From Campanula takesimana (lineage: Eukaryota; Streptophyta; Magnoliopsida; Asterales; Campanulaceae), in assembly GCA_026119855.1 (NCBI GenBank), contig JAOWBW010001636.1:1-64000 (forward strand): DNA of 64,000 nucleotides, in the 5' to 3' direction. This document shows, one piece after another, positions 1 to 11,204 of the stretch. The position numbers and the translations under genes are program-made. The first letter of the stretch is position 1, and every line of letters begins with the position of its first letter. The notes below the pieces were generated by a model. It saw only the letters and a program-made list of their open reading frames with translations. It searched no databases and was not told where the DNA came from.

Positions 1-850
1 GATGGTTGTTGGCCCATAAACCCCGCTCCATTTGCAGCTACGAGCAATTACGGACGTCGTTCCTGAATTCGTTCGCGGGCGCTGGGAGGTCGCAAGACCG
101 AAATCGGATCTATGCGGTGTGAAAGCAATATCCGGAGAAAGTACGAAAGCATACATTACTCGGTTAGAAAAATGACCGAAAAATCGTGGACCCTAACGAG
201 AAATGACATCGAGCTGCTGGCTTCTTGGGAGGATTGACATCCTATACCTTGAGGCAAGAGTTCGCTTGTCGAAAGCCCGAGGGAACGGAGGAAATGTACA
301 ATCGAGCCATTGCCATGGCCGGAGTTGAGCCCTCGTTCATGGAAGATGCCCGCAGGAGCATAGGGATAGGCTCGAGCCCGCTCATGACTCAAGGTACCAC
401 GCAGGCTATTCGGGGGCAGTGGCGGCCGAAATAGAGGAAGACCGAGGGGCACGACCAATTTCAAAAGAAATGACAACACCTTCACTCCTTTGATATGCCC
501 CAAGACTGAGATTCTTCGGGCAGAAGCCATGCCTCCTCCCCCACCCCTAGAAAGAAAGCCTTATGAGGCGAACAAGAAGAAGTGGTGCGGCTACCATGAA
601 AGCCACGGGTATAACACGGATGAGTGTTTTCAGATGAAAAAGATAATACAACAGAAATTCGAGGCCGGAGAATTGAAAAAATGGATCGAGGGACCCAGCA
701 ATAAAGGAGAAGCCCCACGGGGACATGTCCAATATGTTAGGGATAACGATGCCGACGGGGAAAAACGCTATGACATCAGTATATTGGGGAAGAAGCCCCG
801 AGCAACACCCAGCTCTCTATTCAGATCAAGAAATTGGAAAAGGTGTTCCT
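1..850 (+). pseudogene. gag: Gag remnant with C-terminal zinc knuckle
   Basis: The region is a set of short open stretches in shifting frames. The clearest part, about 490-850, encodes WCGYHESHGYNTDEC, the CxxH…C knuckle-like motif typical of Tat Gag C termini. It is followed by an acidic and basic stretch of the usual kind. Upstream, a run translating as KAYITRLEKMTEKSW fits the capsid region but is interrupted. Gag would package element RNA. Frameshifts near 230, 430 and 850 show decay. The N terminus is missing because the window starts inside it. Confidence 0.65.
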
Positions 851-1384
851 GATACCTGCATACCCACCCGAGCAAGAGGAAATGATCGGGTTCAAGAGGA
901 GCGAGCTGGCCTCCACCCTCCTCCATTCAACACAGCCATTGACAATCAAGATGGCTATTGGTAGAGCGGATATTGGGAGGGTCCTCATTGATACCGGGCT
1001 TCACGGGACATACTCTACTTCCATTGTTTAGAAGAAATGGGGATGTCCGAGGCACACTTAACCCCATATGCGGGCTTGTTGGAAGGGTTCACGAATCATA
1101 CGGTCTACGCAAAAGGGACCATTGACTTCGAAGTGACCATTGGAGAGAGGCCGTTCGAGAAAACAGCCCGCGTCACGTTCATGGTGATCGATCTAAAATC
1201 CCAGTACAACGCAATCTTGGGAGTGACCGCTCAGGCTGCCCTAGGAATCGTTGCGTCAATCCCTCACCAGAAGATCAAGTTCAGCACCCCCGCAGGGATA
1301 GCATGCATAGAGAACAAGCCCGAGGTTTTTCTCAAAATAATAGAGAAGAAAAGAAGGGAGAGCGCGATGGGAAAAGATTGGTAA
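834..1384 (+). pseudogene. Retroelement aspartic protease remnant
   Basis: The frame at 834-1031 contains RVLIDTGLHGTYSTS, which keeps the DTG active-site triad although the flanking residues are altered. A stop at 1029-1031 separates it from the frame at 1037-1384. That second frame carries the C-terminal half of the fold, including the stretch FMVIDLKSQYNAILG, a common landmark of Tat and Athila proteases. The protease would cut the Gag-Pol polyprotein. The stop and substitutions suggest it is inactive. It lies directly upstream of the RT frame. Confidence 0.65.
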
Positions 1385-3111
1385 GCCCGAGGGAGGCAAA
1401 AAAGATCAAAACCAACAGCAACAGGACCGAGGAGGCGGCCATGATTGGAACTTTGTCATTCCACTCAACACGGGCAGAATTTAAGCGGAGTAGGAGAGCC
1501 CGTCGTATTGCAGCAGAGACCGAGCACATAGACATCGTGATTGATTCGCTGCACGACAGGGAAATAAGGGACATCCGCCCCAACGATGCTCTGGAGGATG
1601 TAGTCATAAACCCCGCTTACCCCGAACAAACGGTCAAGGTCGGGCTGGAAATCCCCGCAGAAGAAAGGAAGATTCTGATTGAGCTGCTGCGAAAAAGCTT
1701 GGATGTATTTGCCTGGACCGTCGAGGACATGAAGGGGATAAGTAGAGAGGTCATCGAGCATGAACTGAATGTCGATCCCACTTTCACCCGGGTCCTCCAG
1801 AAAGAAAGATACTTTTCACCGGAGAAGAAAGCGGCGATCAGAATCGAGGTAGATAAACTGCTGAAAGCAGGAATCATAAGCCCGATCAAATATCCGAAGT
1901 GGTTAGCCAACGTCGTCATGGTAACCAAAGCAAATGGAAAGTGGAGGATGTGCGTGGATTTCACCGATTTGAACAAGGCCTGCCCTAAGGATTGTTACCC
2001 TCTTCCCCGGATCGACCAATTAGTAGACTCTATCGCCGGGCATAGGGTGTTAAGCTTTATAGATGCGTACTCGGGCTACCATCAGATCAAAATGAAGGAG
2101 GATGACGTCCCTTCATGCGCTTTCTATGCCGCGGGCAAAACCTACACGTTTAACAACATGCCATTTGGCCTCAAGAACGCGGGCGGTACGTATCAAAGGA
2201 TGGTAGGAATCGTCTTTGATGATCAATTAGGCCGGAACCTGAAGGCTTACATCGACGATATGGTTATCAAGACCAAGGAGACCTCTCACGACATTGATAT
2301 GGCAGAAACCTTCACCAACCTCCGGAAAATAACATGAAGCTTAATCCCTCCAAGTGCGCTTTCGGAGTAAAGGCAGGAAAATTTTTGGGGTTCATGGTAA
2401 ACCAAAGAGGGATCGAAGCAAACCCCGAGAAAATCACGGCGTTGATAAGCATGCAGCCCCCCAGATGCGTTAAGGAGGTGCAGAAGCTTAATGGCCGCAT
2501 TACGGCTTTGGGAAGATTCATTGCTAAGTCAGCCGAAAAGTGCCTGCCTTTCTCAAAACTTTAAAAGGAGGAGGAGAGAAGGGCTTCGAGTGGAACGAGG
2601 ACTGCCAGAACGCTTTCGAGCAAATAAAAGCTGGGAAAGCCGCCGCTATTGAGCAGCCCGTATTTGGGGAGGAACTCTATGTTTTCTTGGCCGCAACAGA
2701 TTATGCAGTGGCCGCTGTTTGGTAAAGGAAGAGGGAAAACTTCAGAAACCCTTGTATTATGTCTCCAAGGCGCTTTCTGCTGTGGAAGGTCGCTATCTAA
2801 ACATTGAAAAGCTAGCTTTCGCCTTGCTTGTGGCCGCTCGGAAGCTGCGGGCATACTTCATCGCCCACCCAATCACGGTTTACTCAGACACCCCGCTGAG
2901 GAAGATACTCCATAAGCCCGAATCCTCGGGGAGAATGCTATCGTGGTCCATAGAGCTGACTGAATTCCAGATTACCTACTCCCCGCGGAAGGCCATCAAG
3001 GCACAGGCACTGGCGGACTTTGTGGCAGAGACCACATTTGAATCAAAGGAGAGCGAGCCGGACAAACCCAACCCGCAGAGACAAAGAAAAAGAGAGGCGA
3101 GAAGGCAATAG
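1303..3111 (+). pseudogene. pol: Reverse transcriptase plus first RNase H of the Tat element, broken into several frames
   Basis: The frame at 1303-2337 holds a long RT segment with DVFAWTVEDMKGI, VDFTDLNKACPKDCYPLPRID and FIDAYSGYHQIKM. It also has NMPFGLKNAGGTYQRM and the catalytic YIDDM. A frameshift near 2335 moves the thumb (LNPSKCAFGVKAGKFLGFMV) to another frame. A second shift near 2545 leads to the RNase H start (FEWNEDCQNAFEQIK). A stop at 2723-2725 interrupts just before the YVSKALSAVEGRYLNIEKLA segment. The residues expected for catalysis are mostly still readable, but the two frameshifts and the stop make it a pseudogene. The domain order matches gypsy Pol. Confidence 0.85.
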
Positions 3112-3138
3112 TCGCAGGGGAGAGACGGGAAAATTGCT

Positions 3139-3530
3139 GGTCGTTAAGTGTAGATGGATCCGCCGGAAAGACTGTCAGCGGTGCCGGAATTCTCTTGACC
3201 GCCCCGGAGGGTCAAAGGTTCAAGCGAGCCTTGAGGTTTAAGTTCGCGGTCTCAAACAATTAGACCGAGTACGAGGCATTGATAGCGGGTTTGGAATTAG
3301 CCCGGGACATGAAAGTATCGAAGCTGGTCGTGAAGAGTGACTCACAACTAGTAATAAACCAGGTGAAAGGGGAATACGAAACAAATCACCCGGTTTTGGT
3401 CAAATACAAAGAGCTCGCGACAAACTTATTAAAGGAATTCGAATACCATGAGCTGAACCAAGTTAACCGGGCTGAAAATTCCGAGGCGGACTTGCTTTCC
3501 AGGATCACAAACGAGGACATTGCCAAGCTC
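3139..3530 (+). pseudogene. Second (archaeal-type) RNase H domain
   Basis: The stretch near 3140-3240 reads through a DGS start motif (LSVDGSAGKTVSGAGILL). A TAG stop near 3261 replaces the residue before TEYEALIAGLELARDMKV. Downstream comes LVVKSDSQLVINQVKGEYE and then ENSEADLLSRI. This D-E-D-D arrangement after the ordinary RNase H is the extra domain used to define the Tat clade. It is continuous with the integrase frame that starts at 3279. Confidence 0.75.
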
Positions 3531-3539
3531 AGTGTGGAC

Positions 3540-4846
3540 TGCTGGATAGAATTCACAGAGCGCCCAGCCATTGACAGGATAGAGATCCACCAGATAGGAG
3601 ATCCGGAAAAAGATTGGGTTGACGAGATCAGGGAATGTATCGAGCAGCAAACCCTCCCCAACGACCCTGGCCGGGCAAGAGTTTTGACGAAACAGGTCGC
3701 TAGATACACGGTCATCGATGGCGTACTTTATCGGAGATCCTTCACCAAACCGCTGCTGAGGTGTGTCAAGTCCGAAACAGTCACTAACCTGTTATACGAA
3801 GTTCACGAAGGCGTGTGTGGAGGGCATCCCGGAGCCCGGACCCTATCCGACAAAATCAGATTCCTCGGGTATTATTGGCCAACAATGAAAAGAGACGCAG
3901 AGGACTACGTCCGCAAATGTGATCAGTGCCAGAGGTTCGCCAACATACCAAGGCAGCCGTCCACCGAGCAGAGTTTGGTAGTCCCAACTTGGCCATTTGA
4001 TATGTGGGGGATTGATTTGATTGGGCCATATCCCAAAGCGCCCGGGGGAGCGCAAATGGTAGTGGTGGCAGTAGACTATTTCACAAAATGGGTTGAGGCA
4101 AAAGCACTGACTAGTACTACGGAAGCAAGCATCATCAAGTTCGTCCATGATCACATCTTCTGTCGGTTTGGTCTACCACGGGCTATTGTCTCCGATCACG
4201 GACCCCAATTTCAAAGCAGTTTACGGCGGAATGCAAGAGGCTCAACGTGGAACATCGACAATCCTCAGTCGCAAGACCGCAGGGAAATGGACAGGCCGAG
4301 GCCGCGAACAAGTTGCTAATGACCGCTTTGCACAAAAGTTTGAAGGGAAGGAGTGGTCGCTGGATGGAAGAGCTCAGTACTGCTCTATGGGTTGTCCGAA
4401 CCACGACAAGGAACTCGACAGGAGAAACCCCTTTTTCCCTGACATATGGATCGGAGGCAGTCGCACCTGTGGAAGTAGCTTTGCCCACCTATAGGGTCGC
4501 CCATTTTAACGAAACCGAGAATGAGGGAGCCCGCAGAAAAGACTTAGACTCTACCGAAGAAAAACGGTTGGAAGCACGAGCAAAGATGGTCAATTACAAG
4601 CAGAGGGCCAAAGTTCATCACGACAAAAGGGTGAACAAGAGATCGTTTGCCGTGGGTGACTGGGTTCTGAGGAAAGTTGAAGTCACAGGGAGGCAGCCCG
4701 GATACAACAAGCTTTCGCCCAACTGGGAAGGCCCATATCAGATTGCCCGCGTAATCAAAGAGGGAACATATAGGCTTCTAACAACAGAAGGAAAAGACTT
4801 GAAAAACGCCTGGCATAGTGATCATCTGAAGAAGTATTACAATTAG
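3540..4846 (+). pseudogene. Integrase with C-terminal GPY/F-type region, single frameshift
   Basis: The frame at 3279-4319 contains the zinc-binding H…H…CxxC block (VHEGVCGGHPGARTL, then KCDQCQRF). The first two catalytic acids are in MWGIDLIGPYP and VSDHGPQF. A frameshift near 4240 moves the rest to 4247-4846, where ARPQGNGQAEAAN supplies the catalytic glutamate. The protein ends with LSPNWEGPYQIARV and AWHSDHLKKYYN followed by a stop, the usual Tat Pol terminus. Integrase joins cDNA to the host chromosome. Apart from the one shift the domain is well kept. Confidence 0.85.
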
Positions 4847-5004
4847 AAGACAGAATTGTAGACCTTGAAATCTTTTTGCAATCAATAGCAGTTAGAAATT
4901 ATGGAATTATTCATGTATTGTAACAAAATCACAATGTAATCTGTTCGAGTAAAGTAAATTATACTGCTATCGTTCTCAGAAATTACTCAAGTACGTTCGC
5001 TCTC

Positions 5005-5568
5005 AAAGCGCGGTCATACGCCCACGAGCTAGACCGCATGCCCGCGATGCGGATGCCGTTTTGAAAGTCCAAACGATGCGCGGTCATACCCCACGAGCTA
5101 GACCGTAAGCCCGCCAAGGGAAATACCGTTACATGATTTCTCATGAACGATGCACGGTCATACGCCCTCGAGTTAGACCGTAAGCCCGCCAAGGAAATAC
5201 CGTTACATGATTTCTCATGAACGATGCACGGTCATACGCCCTCGAGCTAGACCGTAAGCCCGCCAAAGGGAAATACCGTTGCATGAATTCTCATGAACGA
5301 TGCACGGTCATACGCCCTCGAGCTAGACCGTAAGCCCGCCAAGGGAAATACCGTTGCATGAATTCTCATGAACGATGCGCGGTCATGCGCCCTCGAGCTA
5401 GACCGTAAGCCCGCCAAGGGAAATACCGTTGCATGAATTCTCATGAACGATGCGCGGTCATACGCCCTCGAGCTAGACCGTAAGCCCGCCAAGGGAAATA
5501 CCGTTGCATGAATCTCATGAACGATGCGCGGTCATACGCCTCGAGCTAGACCGTAAGCCCGCCAAGGG
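5005..5568 (+). repeat. Tandem array of eight ~75-bp units in the Tat 3' region
   Basis: The hexamer CGGTCA recurs at 5011, 5081, 5155, 5229, 5305, 5380, 5455 and 5529, giving spacings of 70 to 76 bp. Each unit holds GCCCTCGAGCTAGACCGTAA and CCCGCCAAGGGAAATACCGT. Divergence falls from the first unit towards the later ones, so the array probably grew by recent duplication at its right side. Tandem repeats in this position of Tat elements are known to seed plant satellites. Confidence 0.95.
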
Positions 5569-5799
5569 AGGTAATAATGAAAACAAACAAAGTGTTTAAG
5601 AAAGAACAATAAATGCTTGGCAATTCCATGAGCAAAAAAAAAAAAAACACAACGAAAGTAAACGGCTAAGAGAAATAGGGATCAAAAGAAGAGCAATTAA
5701 ATACATTACAAAATAATGTCAAAATGGAGTCAAATATTCAAATTCACGGAATCTAATACTATTACAAAAAGGGCCCCAGGACGCAGCCCGGTTTGATCT
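5569..5799. other. A-rich spacer between tandem array and antisense gene
   Basis: The stretch is A-rich, with a poly(A) run near 5634-5647, and has no coding signal. On the minus strand it would form the 3' untranslated region of the antisense gene. Confidence 0.5.
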
Positions 5800-8700
5800 T
5801 CAGCTGCCCGGCGGCGGGTTAACTTCCACTTCTGGAACAGAATCAAAGGCAGTATGGTCAGCTGTAGAACGAGCCAGAGCTTCAGAGGCTTCGGCTAGAG
5901 CGGAGGCAAAAGCCGAAAAGGGAAGAACAATACCTTCAACGAAGGGGCCATTGGGGCCAAATACCTTCTCCAGAGCCGCGGCCAGAGACAAGGCGGATTC
6001 ATCACCCGTAAACCGCAAATCATCTATCATTTTGATCAAGGGTTGAACGGTTACAGGTGAAACCGGAGGCAGAGCATTCCGAACCGACTCGGGCAAGGCT
6101 TCAAGCTGATGATCGGCAAAAGGCACTAAGGAATGACCATTAAAGCATTCCGGATCGTGGCCACGATGGAACAAAGGATAGTGATCTCTTGGGCAGTATA
6201 TTTCCCAGTGGCCGCCAGATTCCGGGCAATAGTATGCACCGCCTGTTCATATTGCTCATTGCCCGCGACGGATAATTTGTCAGAGTACTCTGCGGACTCT
6301 TTGAATTCAGCAACCGCCTTGCCCCTCTCCTCCTCCAAGACCCGCTCACGTTCATTCTCATAGCGCATTTGGTCAAGAAGTTTGCCGTCCAGCTCGTCCA
6401 CTCTGTTGGACACCTCCGCGGACTTCTTCCTCTCCGCCTCCAAAAACCTCAGGAGCTCAGTATTGCGAGCATCAACACTCGCCTTCTCAGCCTCAGCCCG
6501 CTCTTTGGCTTCTCGAGCAGCGGCCAGTTCACTACTTAATTTAGATACCTCCTTGGCCGCGCTAACGACCTCCGCATCTTTACTCTTTAATTCCTGGCCG
6601 GCGCTCTCCACAGTCTTAGTCAGCTTTTGGACCTCATCCCTCGCCGACATCAGCTCATTATTCCTCGCCGCGATCACGGCGGCATCAGACTCGTGTTGGG
6701 TCCGCAAATAGATAACCTCGTTGGCAATCTGCAAATAACAAATGTGATTAGACTACGATGCGGAGAGAAGCACGATATAAAACCCAAGTCAAAAACGAAC
6801 CTCGGTCAAGCACAAGCCCACGTTGCCCGCGGCGGCGATAGGATTCGAAGCAGCCAAAACCTTCTGTTGGTAATCTGGAAAATAGAGGCGATGCATCAGC
6901 CCATCACCAACATAAGCATTAGCGCTCCGGCGGCTGTGAAGATCCACCCCATACACCTCAGGGCCTTGGCTATCTTAAGCCCGAACTCCCGGGCGCGCTC
7001 TCGATCCTCAATTGACTCCACCGGGAATAGATTGGAGCATAGGGTCCCTCTCGAATGAGATAAGACCGTAAAATCACCGGAGGAAGAGCCAACCCTCTGA
7101 TATTTATCCCTCTGCGGGGACGCCGGGTCCACGATAGCAGGGCGTTTCTTCGTGGGCTCGGCAGCAGACAGACCTACGCCAGAGGCTTGGGAGGAATGGC
7201 CGGTTCCAATCACTGATTTACCGCGGCCAGCGCCTTGGCGGGGATTCGGGGGCAGGTTCCGGGTCAGTTGCGGCTGAGAAACCACCGCCCCGGACTTATC
7301 AACCTTGTCCGTGACAGGGATCTTGACCCCAGGCCGCGACCTTGATTTCTGCGGCGGACTTGGGAGGCATCGTGTCGTTTGGGTCTGCGAACAAGAACAA
7401 CAGTCAGGCGGGTAAAAACAAAGCGAAAGAAGACAAGAAAAATAATACGAAAGTGTACAATAGAAGAGACCGAGTAAACCAGGGTCTGCACAAGTCTCCC
7501 CCGAATTACAGGCCGAGCAATCAGAAAGGAAAGCAAATGATTGATGAACTTTCTAATCAGGATCTCGTAACATAGGGGCCATAATGACCCTGGGCTCGGG
7601 GCCACCCCGGCGAAGATCAAGAGCTCCTCATCGCTAATAATTGAGGAGACGTCGTAAACTTGAGGAGTCTCCACAACGGACTGGTCGTCCAGGGTAACCC
7701 TCTTCGTAAACTGGGCAAGATAGGCCTCCATCGCCGCGCTCAGCTCTCGGCCTTCTTCCGGATCAGGAAAGTTTTGGCGGGACATCGAAATCGGCGCTAA
7801 GTTGTCAGGACGAGGGAATGGCCAGCCTAAACGGTTCTGAATAACGAAGGGATATCTTTGCCACTGATCGAACTTGTTAGTAGCTGCGGAAAAAATCTTC
7901 TCAGACCGCGGTTTGGTCTTTAAGCTCAAGCAGCCCGCAGTGACTTGATGGGTGAAGTAAATATGGAGCGCGGACAAAGAAGGCTCATACCCCAACATGC
8001 GGCTTACGACTATAAAGGATACCAGATAGCGAATGGCATTCGGGGTCAGGTCCATAGGCAGGCAATGGGTGAACTCAAGAAATTCACAAAGAAACGGATC
8101 CAAGGGAAGGCGCAGCCCGTTTTCAAACTGAGCCGGGTAGAATATGCAGGCAAGGTTCTCGGCCCGGATCAAGGGAGGAGTCATTGATCTCCCACCCATG
8201 AGAGACTCGTATTCAATAAGACCGTAGACGAGATAGACTTTGGAGTCGACGCGGAACTGCGACAAATACTCATCACCATCATCCTCCTCGCTTTCGTCCC
8301 TCAAACCCGCGCCAGAGCTAGACGCACCTGCTTGACTGGTCCTCCTGTTATCAGGGCCCTCGGGAAAGGAATCTACGATCCTAACAGGGGAGCGAAGCAA
8401 GTTGACCTTGCGAGCAGTATCAGGGGCCAGCCTCTCCAGTTGCCCGCGTGAGTCCGACTGAGTATCTGAAGAACCATCTCCCACGACATCCCGGGCAGGT
8501 TCATCCAATAAGAATTCGTCGCCATCATCAGCCCGTTCTGAAGCATCCCCGTTGCTAGTCACTTCAATCACCCCAGCACCCGCGGAAACGTCGCGGTTAT
8601 GGCCTTGAACGGGCAGATCGTCATCCAGAGGGACATCCAACCAAGACTGGGCATTAGAACCGCTTGCAGACACGCGGTCTCCACCTAATCTCACCAACCT

Positions 8701-9033
8701 TCTAGCGTTACCGGCCATATCTACATTATCGGGGAATCGAGTTAAAACCGCTTTCACAAAGACCCCCAACTGTTCCTCGCCCCCTATTACCCTCATTCTA
8801 CCCGTGTCAAAATGAACTAAGGGGCCTGTCTCCCACAGCAGGGGTAGGATCCAAGAGTCCCACTCATAGACTATCCCTATGGTCATAAAAGCATCCCGGG
8901 AAAGCCTTTTCCAGGCATTTATCAGATACCGGTAAATCCCTCCCGTTCGTCGACAACAACCGAAAAGGTCCGGACGAAGCATTCTCCCCAGGTCCAATTC
9001 ATCCATAATCACAGTCAAAGGTTTTTTCAACAA
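5800..9033 (-). pseudogene. Antisense spliced accessory gene of the Tat element (putative gypsy-type transposon protein domain plus coiled coil)
   Basis: This gene runs opposite to gag-pol. Exon 1 (9033 to about 7570; a better start may be the ATG at 9006) encodes a polar N-terminal region. It then carries ACIFYPAQFENGLRLPLDPF and PNAIRYLVSFIVVS, the pattern I associate with the Pfam family of putative gypsy-type transposon proteins. A likely intron ends with TTCGCAG at 7387. The next exon reaches VGLCLTE at 6801. A 72-bp intron (6729-6800, GT…TTTGCAG) joins it to IANEVIYLRTQ. The following 190 residues are a strong coiled coil rich in E, K, A and R. The C terminus (QLEALPESVRNALPP to PPGS) ends at 5800. 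One frameshift near 6980 and one near 6150 break this copy. The function is not known. Grande-type elements carry a comparable antisense gene. Confidence 0.75.
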
Positions 9034-9382
9034 AACTTTATAAAATCAAAGATGGACCCAGGATTCCTAAGAAAGAGACAAGTTAACCGGTTAGAAATCG
9101 GAGATTCGGTGGTTAAAAGTTAAAAGCTTGGTTCGTGATGTGATAAGTTATGAAAACACGGCGTGTTAAGTTTCTACCCCCGATGAACGGTGGAGAGGAC
9201 CGAAGGCGAAAAGTTAGCAATCAGAAACCAGCGACGAAAATAAAAAGGGAAGCACTACCTGTTAAATCGATCGAGTTAAGGAAACAGAAGAAGCAAATCA
9301 ACGTCGTTATCAGCAATATTTCTCTCAAGAGCGATGGCCAAAGATTAAAAATACCGAAGGTCTTTGAATAAGCCAGTTAGGG

Positions 9383-9391
9383 TTATTTATA
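9383..9391 (-). promoter_or_regulatory. TATA-like box for the antisense gene
   Basis: The minus strand reads TATAAATAA about 350 bp upstream of the antisense start codon. The position suits a promoter with a leader of about 320 bases. Inferred from sequence and context only. Confidence 0.45.
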
Positions 9392-9499
9392 CCCCAGAAT
9401 GGGTCGGGCTTAAACCGAAGATCCGGAGCGACCCGGCTTAGACCCGGAAAACGAAGAGGCGGGAATCAGCTTTTTCGAATTCCAATGACGGTTCGCGTT

Positions 9500-10352
9500 T
9501 AATGAGCGTGCTCCTTGTCATATCAAGGACCTGACAGCTACGTCACTAGCCTGACTCGTGGGGCCCACTGTCCTGTCATCAACCACCATTGTAAGACTCC
9601 CGTCCCATGATATTCCGTGCACGTATTTACTGCAGTTTGCTCGGGCCGAGACATGGAAGTGTAACTCCTCGCGCCGCTCATAAATAAGCTGACCCTCGGA
9701 GTTAGGGGCCACTGATAAGACCGAGCATCGCAGACCGGACCGGACCCGGTTCAAAGCCAGTACAAGCGAGCTCGACCCATCAAACCGGATAAGCCCGCAA
9801 GCTAGTAAGCCCGAGAGATCCGGGCTTCATGATAATCATAACCGGGGTAGCTCTGCCTCCCGCTATTCTTAGGGTCCCGTGTTGATCACTCGAACTCCTG
9901 CCCGGAGCCCGCAGCAGCCAGCTGTCACAAACGTACCACAGACGTTACCTGTTCGTACCTGACACACCATAACGGTTGGTGGTGGAACCATGTTTCCCTG
10001 ACAACACGCCACGTTCCCAGCCACTCCCCTGGCCGAACCAATGAGGACCTGCCGCGTGTCCCTCCGGTACAAGGGCGGTTAGTACCTTAAACCTACCTCC
10101 TCCTTCTACTCATATAAATACTCCTATCCGCCCCAAAGGGCCAGGTACGTGCTCTATCCTATTCACACACACAAGGCTTTCACAAGCTTTCTACTTAGGT
10201 TTTCCTCAGAGATCTTACTCTCACACCCGAGGGCCTAAGCCGGATTCCAACCCGGCCTTGGTCTTAACGGTGTTCTTGTTTGTGTTGTGATCAGGATCAA
10301 GAGACAGCAAAGTTGGAGTTCTATCTCCGTGACCCCAGAAATCCAGGGCGTC
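9500..10352 (+). repeat. Probable 3' LTR of the Tat element
   Basis: The GC-richer stretch after the antisense promoter contains TATAAATA at 10113-10120. Beyond it is a C/T- and CA-rich leader (CACACACAAGG), as expected of U3-R-U5. The left edge is uncertain: TGTCATATCAAGG near 9517 is one candidate, and no clear polypurine tract was found. The right edge is placed at CATCA near 10352. Confidence 0.45.
10113..10120 (+). promoter_or_regulatory. TATA box in the Tat LTR
   Basis: TATAAATA lies in a pyrimidine-rich context about 240 bp before the inferred LTR end. It would drive the sense transcript. Confidence 0.6.
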
Positions 10353-11204
10353 ATCAATACGGAGGAGGAAGTATATGGTATCTCATCTCAATAAAATCAA
10401 TAAAATGTAACTCATGCTATCATGAGATGCTATCATGAGATGTAACTTATTTTATTATGAAATGTAACTTTTAGTGTATAATTTTTCTGTCTTATTGTAC
10501 ATGTCAAACTTTTTTTTTCGTCTATCTTAAATGGGCAAATGACAAATAAGGGTCTAAAGTTTGGGGGTCCTTCGTTGAAAGAGGTTCGATGTTCTAAAAT
10601 TCGCAGAGGATGGTCTAAAGTTGACGAAAGCTAACAATTAAGGTTTTTTATGGAAATTTTAGATTTTTCAGTTAAATCAACATGTGTCGTGCACACTGCA
10701 CATAACTGAAATTAATTTTACTATTAAACGGGTAAAATATTTTAAGTTAAAGGGACTAAAAGTAAAAATTTCACTACTATATGTATAATTCACAAAATTA
10801 TTTTGTAAGAAAGAATCACTATATTGTTTCTTTTAAAAAGAGATTAATTACACAATTTTTTATTTTGCTTTTGAAAAAACATTTTACTAAATAAGTTTTC
10901 CTTAAAAAAGGATTTCACTGAATTATTTTTATTTATTTTTTTGAGAAGATATTGCACTAAATTAGTTACTGAAATTATTATTTTTTGGAAAATAATTTCA
11001 TTCAATTTTTAAAAAAAAAATCGCTAAATTAATTGTATTTTGATTTTTTTTCCTGAATTATTTTTGTTTTTTTTTTGTTTGAAAATTATATTCCCCCCCC
11101 CCCTCTTTGTTATGTGACCCATGTCACTCACCGTCTCATGCATATAAAAATGATATATATAATTAAATTTAAAGGTAGATAACATTGGTTAAAGAGAGAG
11201 TTGG
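10353..11204. other. AT-rich intergenic sequence with TE remnants
   Basis: No gene is visible. The first 20 bases resemble a Stowaway terminus (ACGGAGGAGGAAGTA). From about 10532, GGGCAAATGACAAATAAGGG and AAAGTTTGGGGGT resemble the terminal repeat of the MULE at 57205. The rest is A/T-rich with a C12 run near 11093-11104. Confidence 0.5.

Larger units (their letters stand above)
1..10352 (+). mobile_element. Ty3/gypsy LTR retrotransposon, Tat lineage, 5'-truncated by the window edge
   Basis: Domains run in the order Gag zinc knuckle, protease, RT, RNase H, a second RNase H and integrase. A tandem repeat array, a long antisense gene and an LTR with a TATA box follow. Two RNase H domains, a repeat-rich region after integrase and an antisense reading frame before the 3' LTR are known for Tat-lineage elements (Grande, Retand and Ogre relatives). 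Every sense domain carries frameshifts or stops, so this copy cannot be autonomous. The 5' LTR and primer site are outside the window. The right end near 10352 (…CATCA) is an estimate, because no second LTR is available for comparison. The sequence just beyond it resembles a Stowaway terminus, suggesting the element landed in a MITE. Confidence 0.85.

Noticed and set aside
5247..5492. Minus-strand repetitive 81-residue open frame with 25-residue units
   Set aside because: It is simply the 75-bp tandem array read in frame; the period is divisible by three and there is no start context or conservation.
6133..7058. Plus-strand open frames opposite the antisense gene
   Set aside because: They are shadows of the coiled-coil exons; the minus-strand frame has the splice sites and family motifs.
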